Shown here piece after piece: positions 17,509-26,937 of a stretch of DNA of 64,000 nucleotides (position 1 is the first letter of the stretch; every line of letters begins with the position of its first letter). The notes under the pieces were generated by a model. That model did not search any database. It was not told the DNA's origin and saw only the letters and a list, made by a program, of their open reading frames with translations. The position numbers were made by a program, and so were the translations under genes. This DNA is from Mucilaginibacter_A sp050954285 (GTDB taxonomy: Bacteria > Bacteroidota > Bacteroidia > Sphingobacteriales > Sphingobacteriaceae), in NCBI GenBank assembly GCA_050954285.1, contig JBPBPL010000012.1, positions 1-64,000 of the forward strand, read 5' to 3'.

Positions 17509-20190
17509 TTGCAAAAACAAACTGATATTCCTTCCGCAGAAAAAACTTTTAACCGGTTTTTAAAGGCGGTTTTACATACTGTTTTTATCGGTGTTTTTTT
17601 GGTGCCGAATGCCAAAGCGCAAACTGTTTATGAGTTAAATTCTGGCTGGAAATGTGCGCCGGTTTCGGAGGTTAAGGTTGATGGAAACGCGCTTTCTCAG
17701 CTCAATTCATCCACCCAAAGCTGGCTGCCGGCAACAGTTCCGGGCACGGTTTTGACGTCGCTTTTGAACAATAAGAAAGTGCCCGATCCTTTTTACGGGA
17801 TGAACAACGAGCGCATTAAAGACATTTACACCACTGGCCGCAATTATTATACGTACTGGTTTGTAAAAGATTTTGAAGAAGCCGTGCCAACCATTGGTCA
17901 TCAGGTTTATCTGAATTTCCGTGGAATCAATTATTCTGCAGAAATCTATTTGAACGGCAAAAAAGTAAACCCGAAAACGCATGTGGGCATGTTTTTGCGG
18001 GAATCATACAACGTTACTTCACTGATCAGCAAAAACGGAAAAAACCGTTTGGCCGTACTGGTTTACCCGCCCGATCCGGTTGGAAATCCGAACGGCGGAC
18101 AAGGCGGCGACGGCCGGATTGCCAAAGGCGTTGGCCTGCAATATACTGCTGGCTGGGATTGGATTCAGCCGATGCGCGACCGGAATACCGGCATCTGGGA
18201 TAAAGTTACCATCGAGAAAACGGGAGAAATCAATTTGATAAATCCGCATGTCATTACGGTTGTTCCGGGTGTTAGGCAAGTTTCAGGCGCACAACAACCA
18301 GCAATTATCAAAGCCTCCGCAGAATTGCAAAATCCAACAAATCATGCGGTAAAAGGAGTATTGCAATATGTGCTGGATGGAAATACGATTTCAAAATCTA
18401 TCACTATTGCCGCTAATTCAACCCAAGAAGTTGCAGTTCCGGATTTCAGTCTGAAAAATCCAAAACTGTGGTGGCCAAATGGTTACGGCCCGCAAAACCT
18501 GTATAATTTAAAAATGAGTTTTGTAGCTGATGGAAAGGTTTCTGATCAGGAAAATATTTCTGTTGGTGTTCGCGAAATTTCATCAAGCTGGAATGCAGAA
18601 ACGCATAGTCGGCAGATTGAAGTAAACGGGCAAAAAGTATTTATTAAAGGCGGAAACTGGATTATTTCGGATGCCATGCTGCGTTTTTCGGATGCGCGAT
18701 ACGATGCAGAAGTTCGTTTTCACCGCGATATGAATCTTAACCTGATTCGGGTTTGGGGCGGCGCGTTGGTAGAACGGCCGGAATTTTATCAGGCTTGTGA
18801 TAAATATGGACTATTGGTTTTCCAGGATTTCTGGATTTCGGGCGATGCAGACGGCAAATGGGTTGACCCGATGAAAGCGGAAGACCAGTGGACGCGCAGG
18901 AAATACCCGGATGATCATGCTTTATATTTAAAATCTGTTTCAGATCAAATCAAACTGGTTCGTAATCACGCTTCGCTGGCCATTTGGTGCGGTGGAAATG
19001 AAATTACGCCGCCGGAAGATATTTTGCTGGCGGTTCGCGATACGATCATGCCCAAACTGGATGGCACGCGTTGGTTTGTAGAGTATTCCAATTCGGATAA
19101 AATGTCGCTAAATACGCTGGGCGGAAACGGCGATGGTCCGTACGGTATTCAGCCGCTTTCCACTTTCTGGGAAGAGCGAACCTTTCCTTTTAATTCGGAA
19201 ATTGGTTCGGTTGGCGTGAGTGATTATGAATCGTTACAACGTTTTATCCCTGAAAAAAACCTGATCGCGCCGCAATTTTATGCCGATAAAAGAAACACCA
19301 AAGTTGATTCTGTTTGGGATTACCACAAGTATATTGGTTATGATGCATCTATCGATCCATACGGAAAAGCAAAAGATGCCCGCGATTTTGCCACCAAAGC
19401 GCAGTTAGTCAATTACGACCAGTACCGTGCTTTGATGGAAGGTTTCAGTTCGCACATGTGGAGCTGGTATACGGGCACGATTATCTGGAAAACGCAAAAT
19501 CCGTGGACGGCGATGCGTGGCCAGATGTACGATTATTATTTGGACCCGAATGCTTGTTTGTATGGTTTACACAGTGGAAGTGAGCCGCTGCACGCAATGT
19601 ACAATCCGTTTTCGGGCGTGGTTTCCATCGTGAATAATACTTTTGAAACCAAACGCGACCTGATGCTGATGGCCAGAACGATTGATATGAACGGCGCAGA
19701 TAGTTTGATTACACAGGTTTTTGTAGAAGCACAGCCATCATCCGTTAAAGGTTTTTTGCCAATAAAAACAGTAGTGGAGCAGCGGGCCAAAAGTGCAGGC
19801 GTATTTCTGGTTTTGCAGATCCTCGACAAAAACAAAAATAAACTGAGCGAAAATATTTACTGGCTGCCGGATGCAACCGGTAATCATTCGGGTTTGCAAA
19901 AAATGGCTTCGTCGCAGCTGCAAACTTCAGTCCGAAAAATGGCAGATGGCAAAATTGAAGTGACGCTAAGCAACCCGGCTAAAGCGCCGTTGGCATTTTT
20001 CAACCGGTTGTCGCTAGTTGATGCCACAACGCACACACGGGTTTTGCCGGTGTTTTATGCTGATAATTATATTTCAGTGCTCCCAGGCGAGCAGAAAAAA
20101 GTAGTGCTGGAAAACGCATCTAAAATCAGCAATCCGCAGCTTTCTATCAGCGGCTGGAATTTGCCCGAACAGTTTATCAACATTAAATAA
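17509..20190 (+). CDS. Glycoside hydrolase family 2, beta-mannosidase / exo-beta-glucosaminidase type
   Basis: No ATG precedes the signal peptide, so TTG at 17509 is taken as start; the signal peptide ends NAKAQ. The 893-residue protein has a GH2 sugar-binding domain (LNFRGINYSAEIYLNGKKV), an immunoglobulin-like domain, a TIM barrel with VWGGALVERPEFY, the acid/base motif WCGGNEITPPEDI and a nucleophile region NSEIGSVGVSDYESL, then C-terminal sandwiches. This architecture belongs to the mannosidase/CsxA-like GH2 branch. In an N-glycan locus, cleavage of Man-beta-1,4-GlcNAc is the natural reading, but exo-glucosaminidase activity cannot be excluded. A repeat copy at 17576 encodes part of the signal peptide. 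Confidence 0.88.
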   Translation: MQKQTDIPSAEKTFNRFLKAVLHTVFIGVFLVPNAKAQTVYELNSGWKCAPVSEVKVDGNALSQLNSSTQSWLPATVPGTVLTSLLNNKKVPDPFYGMNNERIKDIYTTGRNYYTYWFVKDFEEAVPTIGHQVYLNFRGINYSAEIYLNGKKVNPKTHVGMFLRESYNVTSLISKNGKNRLAVLVYPPDPVGNPNGGQGGDGRIAKGVGLQYTAGWDWIQPMRDRNTGIWDKVTIEKTGEINLINPHVITVVPGVRQVSGAQQPAIIKASAELQNPTNHAVKGVLQYVLDGNTISKSITIAANSTQEVAVPDFSLKNPKLWWPNGYGPQNLYNLKMSFVADGKVSDQENISVGVREISSSWNAETHSRQIEVNGQKVFIKGGNWIISDAMLRFSDARYDAEVRFHRDMNLNLIRVWGGALVERPEFYQACDKYGLLVFQDFWISGDADGKWVDPMKAEDQWTRRKYPDDHALYLKSVSDQIKLVRNHASLAIWCGGNEITPPEDILLAVRDTIMPKLDGTRWFVEYSNSDKMSLNTLGGNGDGPYGIQPLSTFWEERTFPFNSEIGSVGVSDYESLQRFIPEKNLIAPQFYADKRNTKVDSVWDYHKYIGYDASIDPYGKAKDARDFATKAQLVNYDQYRALMEGFSSHMWSWYTGTIIWKTQNPWTAMRGQMYDYYLDPNACLYGLHSGSEPLHAMYNPFSGVVSIVNNTFETKRDLMLMARTIDMNGADSLITQVFVEAQPSSVKGFLPIKTVVEQRAKSAGVFLVLQILDKNKNKLSENIYWLPDATGNHSGLQKMASSQLQTSVRKMADGKIEVTLSNPAKAPLAFFNRLSLVDATTHTRVLPVFYADNYISVLPGEQKKVVLENASKISNPQLSISGWNLPEQFINIK

Positions 20191-20231
20191 ATCTACTTCA
20201 ATATCAATCACACAAAATTAAATACAAAACT

Positions 20232-22151
20232 ATGGCCCGTTTAAATTTGCTGGAAGAAACCCGATACGAAAAGTTGCCGGTAACGGTTTACCCTGATGCT
20301 TCTTTTGCCTCTAAAAAAGTGGCGAAGCGTATTGCAAACTTGATTAAAGCTAAAAATGAAATTGGTGAAAAAACGATTTTAGGTTTGGCAACAGGCGCAA
20401 CGCCAGTGAAGGTTTATGCAGAACTGATCCGGATGCACCGCGAAGAAGGTTTGAGTTTTGAAAACGTAATTACCTTTAACCTGGACGAATATTATCCGAT
20501 GAAACCGGATGCGGCACAAAGTTATGTAACGTTTATGAACGAGAACCTTTTTGATCATATCGATATCAAAAAGGAAAACATACACATTCCGGACGGCACG
20601 CTGAAACAGGAAGACGTGGCTGCGTTTTGTCTGGAATACGAAAAAAAGATCAGTGCTTACGGCGGTCTGGATTTGCAGGTTTTAGGGATCGGCCGAACTG
20701 GGCACATCGGTTTTAACGAACCGGGATCGGCCCCGAACTCCGGCACACGTCTGGTTACTTTGGATGATCTGACGCGCCGGGATGCTTCCCATGATTTTGG
20801 CGGAAAAGAAAACGTGCCGGTAAAAGCCATTACGATGGGCATCGGAACGATTTTTAAAGCAAGGGAAATTATCCTGATGGCTTGGAACAATAAAAAAGCT
20901 TCCATCATCAAAAAAGCAGTTGAAGGCGAGATTTCCTCGGATGTTCCGGCAACTTATCTGCAATTGTCTGATAATGTGGAGTTTGTGCTGGATGAAGGTG
21001 CGGCGGCTGGCTTAACCCGCTTCAATACGCCCTGGTTGGTTAAGGATTGCATTTGGACGGATCAACTCATTAAAAAAGCAGTCATCTGGCTGGCAAATGC
21101 AGTAAACAAACCTGTTTTAAAGTTAACCGAAGAAGATTACAACAACCACGGCATGGCGCAACTGGCCACCGAAAAAGGACCGGTTTACAACATCAATATC
21201 AATATTTTTAACCAGGTGCAGCATACGATTACGGGCTGGCCAGGCGGTAAACCTAATGCTGATGACAGCCAGCGGCCGGAACGTGCCGAACCTGCTAAAA
21301 AACGGGTCATTGTGTTTTCACCGCACCCGGATGATGATGTGATTTCTGTGGGCGGCACTTTTATCCGTTTGGTTGATCAGGGCCATGATGTGCATGTGGC
21401 TTATCAAACTTCGGGCAACAATGCCGTTTGGGATGATGATGCGTTGCGTTACGTAGAGTTTGCGATTGATTTTGCTAAAAGCCAGGGCGATGCAGCTTCC
21501 GGATTGGAAAGTTTGTATGATAGTCTGCGCACTTTCTCTCAAAACAAACAACCGAATGAAGCTGATCCGCAGGAAATGAAAACGGTAAAAGGTCTGATCC
21601 GAAAAGGAGAAGCAATTGCCGGAGCACGTTTTGCAGGCGTTCCGGATGCGAAGATTCATTTCATGGATCTGCCTTTTTATGATCGCTCTAAAGTTCAGAA
21701 AAACGTAAATTACGAGGATGATATTCAGGAAACCATCAAGCTTTTGCAGGCGGTAAAACCGCACCAGATTTTTGCTGCCGGGGATTTTGCTGATCCGCAT
21801 GGTACGCACAGAATCTGTTTCGATATTATGGTGGAAGCTTTGAAACGTTTAAAAGATGAAGAGTGGACGAAAAACTGCTGGATCTGGCTGTACCGAGGCG
21901 CATGGCATGAGTTTGAAACGCATGAAATTGAAATGGCCGTACCACTTTCTCCGCAAGAAGTGATCCGCAAAAGGCTGGCCATTTACAAGCACCAGTCGCA
22001 AAAAGATTTGCCGGTTTTTCCGGGTGATGATTCCAGAGAGTTCTGGGTTCGGGCAGAAGATCGGAACCGCGAAACGGCTTGCGCTTACGATAAACTTGGC
22101 CTGGCAGAATATGAAGCGATGGAAGCTTTTGTACGATACAGGTTGGATTAA
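20232..22151 (+). CDS. nagB: Glucosamine-6-phosphate deaminase fused to a PIG-L/LmbE deacetylase domain
   Basis: Residues 1-270 are a NagB-type isomerase/deaminase (VITFNLDEYYPM, LGIGRTGHIGFNEPGS, TMGIGTIFKA), converting GlcN-6-P to Fru-6-P and ammonia. Residues about 355-600 are a PIG-L zinc deacetylase-like domain with FSPHPDDDVISVGG and DPHGTHR metal-binding motifs. His158 and Glu163 match the catalytic His and Glu of E. coli NagB, while its Asp141 is Thr156 here. The two domains suggest deacetylation and deamination of GlcNAc units in one polypeptide, although the natural substrate of the second domain is not proven. It has no signal peptide and is cytoplasmic. It sits with the GlcNAc-releasing GH20 genes and the sugar permease. 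Confidence 0.92.
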   Translation: MARLNLLEETRYEKLPVTVYPDASFASKKVAKRIANLIKAKNEIGEKTILGLATGATPVKVYAELIRMHREEGLSFENVITFNLDEYYPMKPDAAQSYVTFMNENLFDHIDIKKENIHIPDGTLKQEDVAAFCLEYEKKISAYGGLDLQVLGIGRTGHIGFNEPGSAPNSGTRLVTLDDLTRRDASHDFGGKENVPVKAITMGIGTIFKAREIILMAWNNKKASIIKKAVEGEISSDVPATYLQLSDNVEFVLDEGAAAGLTRFNTPWLVKDCIWTDQLIKKAVIWLANAVNKPVLKLTEEDYNNHGMAQLATEKGPVYNININIFNQVQHTITGWPGGKPNADDSQRPERAEPAKKRVIVFSPHPDDDVISVGGTFIRLVDQGHDVHVAYQTSGNNAVWDDDALRYVEFAIDFAKSQGDAASGLESLYDSLRTFSQNKQPNEADPQEMKTVKGLIRKGEAIAGARFAGVPDAKIHFMDLPFYDRSKVQKNVNYEDDIQETIKLLQAVKPHQIFAAGDFADPHGTHRICFDIMVEALKRLKDEEWTKNCWIWLYRGAWHEFETHEIEMAVPLSPQEVIRKRLAIYKHQSQKDLPVFPGDDSREFWVRAEDRNRETACAYDKLGLAEYEAMEAFVRYRLD

Positions 22152-22321
22152 TTTATTTAGCCAGTTTATCGAAAGGTTTGTTATGCCAGATTTATTTCGG
22201 CATTTCACATGCAAGTTTTAATCGTCCTGAGAGGTTCTGAAACAAGTTTAGTACGACAACTGCGGAATAACCCAATGCTTCTTTTATCAACTAAAAAACA
22301 TTAACTAAAACCAGATAGAAA

Positions 22322-23635
22322 ATGACAAATGTTTCCAGTCCGGCCGCTTCATCAGGCATAAATCCGGATAAAAGCTCTAAAGCCATCCTGATTATTGGTG
22401 CCCTGTTTTTCATTTTCGGTTTCGTAACCTGGATGAATTCCGTGCTGATTCCATATTTAAGACTGGCATGCGAACTGAATAATTTTCAATCTTATTTAGT
22501 TGCCTTTGCATTTTACATTTCTTATCTGGTGATGGCCATTCCGTCGGCATGGCTGTTAAAAAAGACAGGTTTTAAAAACGGCATGTCTGTCGGATTAGCC
22601 ATCATGGCTGTTGGTGCTTTGATTTTTATTCCGGCAGCTTTAAGTAGAACTTACGTGCTGTTTTTACTGGGTTTATTTGTGCAGGGAACTGGTTTGGCGG
22701 TGCTGCAAACCGCATCAAACCCGTACATCACGATTTTGGGTCCGCCGGAAAGCGCCGCCAAACGCATCAGCATTATGGGCATCTGCAACAAAGTGGCCGG
22801 TTCTATCGCGCCAATTGTTTTGGGTGCGATTACATTGAAAGATGCCGACGGTTTAAAAGCACGTTTAGTTTCGATGCCAGCTGCACAAAAAATTACCGAA
22901 CTCAACGAACTGGCACACCGTGTAATCACACCCTACATTGTTATTGTTATTATTCTGGTCATCCTGGCTATTTTGGTTTCGTTTTCCACTTTACCCGAAA
23001 TCGATACCGATCATGAAGATGAAGCTGTTGCCGCAGCAAACACCAATAAAACCAGCATTTTCCAGTTTCCACATTTACTGCTGGGCGTATTTACCTTGTT
23101 TTTATATGTTGGGGTGGAAGTTTTGGCCGGAGATTCTATTATCAGTTACGGCGCCAGTCAGGGTATTCCGTTATCAACTGCAAAATTTTTCACTACCTGT
23201 ACATTATTGGGAATGATTATCGGCTACATCACCGGCATCATCTGCATCCCAAAATATTTCAAACAGGAGCAAGCCTTAAAAGTATCCGCAATATTAGGTG
23301 TGATTTTTTCACTTTGTGCAATTTTTACCACTGGCTATGTTTCCGTTTTGTTTATTGCACTGCTTGGTTTGGCCAACTCGCTTTTGTGGCCTGCCATCTG
23401 GCCGCTGGCGATTGCTGGTTTGGGTAGATTTACCAAAATTGGTTCCTCGTTTATGATTATGGCCATTGCCGGCGGTGCCTTAATTCCGCTGGCTTATGGC
23501 CGTCTGGCGGATGCGGTTAATCCAACCAATGCTTACTGGCTGCTCGTTCCCTGCTATCTGTTTATTTTATTTTATGGGATAAAAGGACATCGGATTGGTG
23601 TAAAAACTTATACCATGAAAGAGGATTATCTTTAA
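22322..23635 (+). CDS. MFS sugar permease (FucP/NagP-like)
   Basis: The 437-residue protein has about 12 hydrophobic helices and FucP-family motifs (FGFVTWMNSVLIPYL in helix 1, GLFVQGTGLAVLQTASNPYI and LLGLANSLLWPAIWPLAI). Such proton symporters carry fucose, glucose/galactose or GlcNAc across the inner membrane. The neighbouring NagB-like gene favours GlcNAc (NagP), and the two fucosidases make fucose an alternative. It follows nagB by 170 bases, a gap containing a repeat copy at 22275-22286. Which sugar it carries is inference. Confidence 0.9.
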   Translation: MTNVSSPAASSGINPDKSSKAILIIGALFFIFGFVTWMNSVLIPYLRLACELNNFQSYLVAFAFYISYLVMAIPSAWLLKKTGFKNGMSVGLAIMAVGALIFIPAALSRTYVLFLLGLFVQGTGLAVLQTASNPYITILGPPESAAKRISIMGICNKVAGSIAPIVLGAITLKDADGLKARLVSMPAAQKITELNELAHRVITPYIVIVIILVILAILVSFSTLPEIDTDHEDEAVAAANTNKTSIFQFPHLLLGVFTLFLYVGVEVLAGDSIISYGASQGIPLSTAKFFTTCTLLGMIIGYITGIICIPKYFKQEQALKVSAILGVIFSLCAIFTTGYVSVLFIALLGLANSLLWPAIWPLAIAGLGRFTKIGSSFMIMAIAGGALIPLAYGRLADAVNPTNAYWLLVPCYLFILFYGIKGHRIGVKTYTMKEDYL

Positions 23636-23665
23636 TCCTGCACCAATTTCTTGTAACTAAAACTT

Positions 23666-25087
23666 ATGAAAAGAAGTATTTTTCTGCAACAAGCCGGTCT
23701 GTTGTCAGCTGGTTTGTTCCTAAATAAAAGTGTTTTTGCCGGATTGGTTCCTTACGCCAGCCACCGTCCGCCTTTGGCTAAAAGAAATTTTACGAGCAGG
23801 GCGGTAGAAGAGGCGATTGTGCAGTTCAAAGCCCAGGTAAAAGACCCGGAGCTGGCCTGGCTGTTTGAAAACTGTTTCCCGAATACGCTGGATACCACTG
23901 TTTTTTATGGGGTAAAAGAAGCACGCCCGGATACGTACGTGATTACGGGTGACATTGATGCGATGTGGCTGCGCGACAGCTGCGCGCAGGTGTGGCCATA
24001 TCTGCCTTTTATCAAAAAAGATGAAAAGCTGCGCCAGCTGATTGCAGGCGTAATTAACCGCCAAGCGCATTGCGTGCTGGAAGATCCGTACGCTAACGCT
24101 TTTTATAAAGACGATACAAAGGTGAGCGAGTGGAAAACCGATGCTACGGATATGAAGCCCGGCATCCACGAGCGCAAGTACGAAATTGATTCATTGTGTT
24201 ACCCGATCCGCCTGGCGCACCGTTACTGGAAAGAAACGGGTGATGTTTCTCCCTTCGATACAAAATGGAAAAATGCTGTCGAGCTGATCCTGCAAACGTT
24301 TAAAACCCAGCAGCGCAAAACGGATCGCGGTCCGTATCATTTCCAAAGAAATACCGAAAAGCCGACCGATACGCTGCCAATGAACGGTTACGGTTTCCCG
24401 GTGAAACCAACCGGACTGATCTGCTCGATGTTTCGCCCGAGTGACGATGCCACGATTTATCCGTATCTGGTTCCGTCCAACTTTTTTGCGGTCATCAGCT
24501 TAAAGCAAGCTGCCGAAATGGTGAATGCTATTTTTACCGACCAAAAATTGGCCTCGGAATTAACGGCTTTGGCGACCGAAGTAGAGCAGGCGATCCAGAA
24601 ATATGCGATTGTGCAGCACCCGGAATTTGGCAAAATCTATGCTTTTGAAGTAGATGGTTTTGGCAACCACAACCTGATGGACGATGCCAATATACCAAGT
24701 TTGCTGGCTTTACCATATTTAGATGCCGTGGCAACAAATGATCCGGTTTACCAGAACACGCGCAAATTCGTGTTATCTGGCAGCAACCCCTATTTCTACA
24801 AAGGAAGAGCAGCGGAAGGAATCGGCGGTCCGCATGTGGGCAAGGACCACATGATCTGGCCGCTCAGCATCATTGCCCGGGGGCTGACGAGTACGGACGA
24901 TACAGAGATCAAAAAGTGTATCACGATGCTGAAAACCACGCACGCCGGAACCGGATTTATGCACGAAACTTTTAACCAGGACAATCCGGCTGATTTTACG
25001 CGCAGCTGGTTTGCCTGGGCCAATACCATCTTTGGTGAGTTCTTGTGGAAAACCTATCAGCATAAACCATACCTGTTAAACAGTTAA
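23666..25087 (+). CDS. Exo-alpha-1,6-mannosidase (GH125)
   Basis: The 473-residue protein matches GH125 (formerly DUF1237). It shows FENCFPNTLDTTVFYG, TGDIDAMWLRDSCAQVWPY, YEIDSLCYPIRLAHRYW, GLICSMFRPSDDATIYPYLVPSN and RAAEGIGGPHVGKDHMIWPLSI. These are metal-independent alpha-mannosidases acting on alpha-1,6-mannose branches of N-glycans. The first 30 residues look like a signal or Tat-like leader (KRSIFLQQAGLLSAGLFL), so it is probably periplasmic. It lies 30 bases after the permease and 5 bases before the GH35 gene. The GH125 assignment is firm. Confidence 0.93.
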   Translation: MKRSIFLQQAGLLSAGLFLNKSVFAGLVPYASHRPPLAKRNFTSRAVEEAIVQFKAQVKDPELAWLFENCFPNTLDTTVFYGVKEARPDTYVITGDIDAMWLRDSCAQVWPYLPFIKKDEKLRQLIAGVINRQAHCVLEDPYANAFYKDDTKVSEWKTDATDMKPGIHERKYEIDSLCYPIRLAHRYWKETGDVSPFDTKWKNAVELILQTFKTQQRKTDRGPYHFQRNTEKPTDTLPMNGYGFPVKPTGLICSMFRPSDDATIYPYLVPSNFFAVISLKQAAEMVNAIFTDQKLASELTALATEVEQAIQKYAIVQHPEFGKIYAFEVDGFGNHNLMDDANIPSLLALPYLDAVATNDPVYQNTRKFVLSGSNPYFYKGRAAEGIGGPHVGKDHMIWPLSIIARGLTSTDDTEIKKCITMLKTTHAGTGFMHETFNQDNPADFTRSWFAWANTIFGEFLWKTYQHKPYLLNS

Positions 25088-25092
25088 TTAAA

Positions 25093-26931
25093 ATGAAAAA
25101 AACCTCCATACTGTTTTTATCGGTACTTTTTTTACTGATAGCCGATAGCCGAAAGCTGACTGCTCAAACCAAACACACTTTTGCCCTGGCCGACAGCGTT
25201 TTTTTGCTGGATGGTAAACCTTTTCAAATGATTTCGGGCGAAATGCATGCGCCTCGCATTCCGCGCGAATACTGGCGCGCGCGCATGAAAATGGCCAAAG
25301 CGATGGGTTTAAATACGGTTGGTACCTACGTGTTCTGGAACGCACACGAACCGATGCCCGACAAATACGATTTCAGCGGAAATAATGACATTGCCGAATT
25401 TGTAAAAACTGCCGGCGAAGAAGGTTTGTTCGTGGTGCTTCGGCCAAGCCCATACATATGCGCCGAGTGGGAATTTGGCGGTTATCCGTGGTGGTTATTA
25501 AAGGATAAAACGATGAAGGTTCGTAGTCAGGACCCGAAATTTTTGACGGCTTATAAAAACTATATTAATCAGGTTTCCAAACAGTTAGTGCCTTTGCAGG
25601 TAACGCATGGCGGCAATATTTTAATGGTTCAGTTTGAAAATGAGTACGGTTCTTACAGTGATGACAAGGCCTACCTCAACACCAACCAAAAGCTTTTTCG
25701 GGATGCTGGTTTTGATGGTGTTTTGTTTACCTGCGATGGTGCCGAGCAGATGCCGCGCGGTTATTTGCCGGGCTTTTTGCCAGCGGTAAACGGGTTGGAA
25801 AACCCGGCGGAAGTGAAGACGTTGATTAACAAGTATCATAACGGAAAAGGCCCGTATTATGTAGCCGAATGGTATCCGGGCTGGTTTGATGACTGGGGCA
25901 AAAAACACGCTGATGTTTCCGGAAAAGAAGCTGCCGAAAAGCTGGATAAAATCCTGTCCGCGGGCATTTCCATCAATATGTACATGTTTCATGGCGGCAC
26001 CACGCGCGGTTTTATGAACGGTGCGAACATGAATAAGCAAAACCCGTATTCGCCGCAGGTTTCGAGTTATGATTATGATGCGCCGCTGGATGAAGCCGGA
26101 AATCCGACCGAAAAGTTCATGCAGTTTCGAAACGTGATTGCCAAACATTTGCCTGCAGGAGAAACGTTACCCGAAGTTCCGCAGAAACAAAAAACCATCT
26201 CCATTCCATCCATTAAGCTAACCGCTTTCGCCGGTTTATTTGAGCAGTTACCCAAACCGGTTGAAGCAAAAGCGCCCATCTGTTTTGAAGATTTAAACCA
26301 GGGTTATGGGTTTGTTTTGTATCGAACCACGCTCAAAAATCAAGTTGGTGGCTTGCTAAGAATCAAGCAGTTGCGTGATTATGCTACTGTTTTTATTAAT
26401 GGAAAAATGGTGACTACGCTGGATAGAAGGCTGAACCAGGATTCGCTTCAACTGCAAAACATCGCCCCAAATTCGGTGCTGGATATTTTGGTGGAGAACA
26501 ACGGCCGTATTAATTATGGTCCGTTTTTGAACGACAACCGGCAGGGAATTACCGAAAGCGTTTTGCTGAACGGAAGCGAACTGACGGGCTGGAAAATGTA
26601 TCCCTTTCCATTTGAAGATTTAAAAAGATGGAATTATACCGGTAAAAACAGCATGGGCAAACCAGCTTTGTACAAAGGCACTTTTAACTTAAATGAAACC
26701 GGCGATACTTACCTGGATATGCGCGGTTTTGGCAAAGGCTTTGTGTTTTTAAACGGACATCATCTGGGCAAATACTGGCAAATCGGTCCGCAGCAAACCA
26801 TTTATGTGCCTTCGGTTTGGTTGAAAAAAGGACAGAATGAAGTGGTGGTTTTTGATGAACTGAAATCCGGCCACACGCAGTTATCAACTTTGGATCATTC
26901 GATTCTGGATCAGTTATCCGCAGCAAAATAA
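25093..26931 (+). CDS. Beta-galactosidase (GH35)
   Basis: This secreted 612-residue GH35 enzyme has a signal peptide ending SRKLTAQ. Its barrel starts FLLDGKPFQMISGEMHAPRIP, then TYVFWNAHEP, with acid/base Glu184 in FENEYGSY and nucleophile Glu259 in VAEWYPGWF. C-terminal beta-sandwich domains follow (RGFGKGFVFLNGHHLGKYW). It would release terminal beta-galactose from glycan antennae. It is packed between the GH125 and GH20 genes with gaps of 5 and 6 bases. Repeat copies are at 25108 (signal peptide) and 26643. Confidence 0.95.
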   Translation: MKKTSILFLSVLFLLIADSRKLTAQTKHTFALADSVFLLDGKPFQMISGEMHAPRIPREYWRARMKMAKAMGLNTVGTYVFWNAHEPMPDKYDFSGNNDIAEFVKTAGEEGLFVVLRPSPYICAEWEFGGYPWWLLKDKTMKVRSQDPKFLTAYKNYINQVSKQLVPLQVTHGGNILMVQFENEYGSYSDDKAYLNTNQKLFRDAGFDGVLFTCDGAEQMPRGYLPGFLPAVNGLENPAEVKTLINKYHNGKGPYYVAEWYPGWFDDWGKKHADVSGKEAAEKLDKILSAGISINMYMFHGGTTRGFMNGANMNKQNPYSPQVSSYDYDAPLDEAGNPTEKFMQFRNVIAKHLPAGETLPEVPQKQKTISIPSIKLTAFAGLFEQLPKPVEAKAPICFEDLNQGYGFVLYRTTLKNQVGGLLRIKQLRDYATVFINGKMVTTLDRRLNQDSLQLQNIAPNSVLDILVENNGRINYGPFLNDNRQGITESVLLNGSELTGWKMYPFPFEDLKRWNYTGKNSMGKPALYKGTFNLNETGDTYLDMRGFGKGFVFLNGHHLGKYWQIGPQQTIYVPSVWLKKGQNEVVVFDELKSGHTQLSTLDHSILDQLSAAK

Positions 26932-26937
26932 TTCAGC

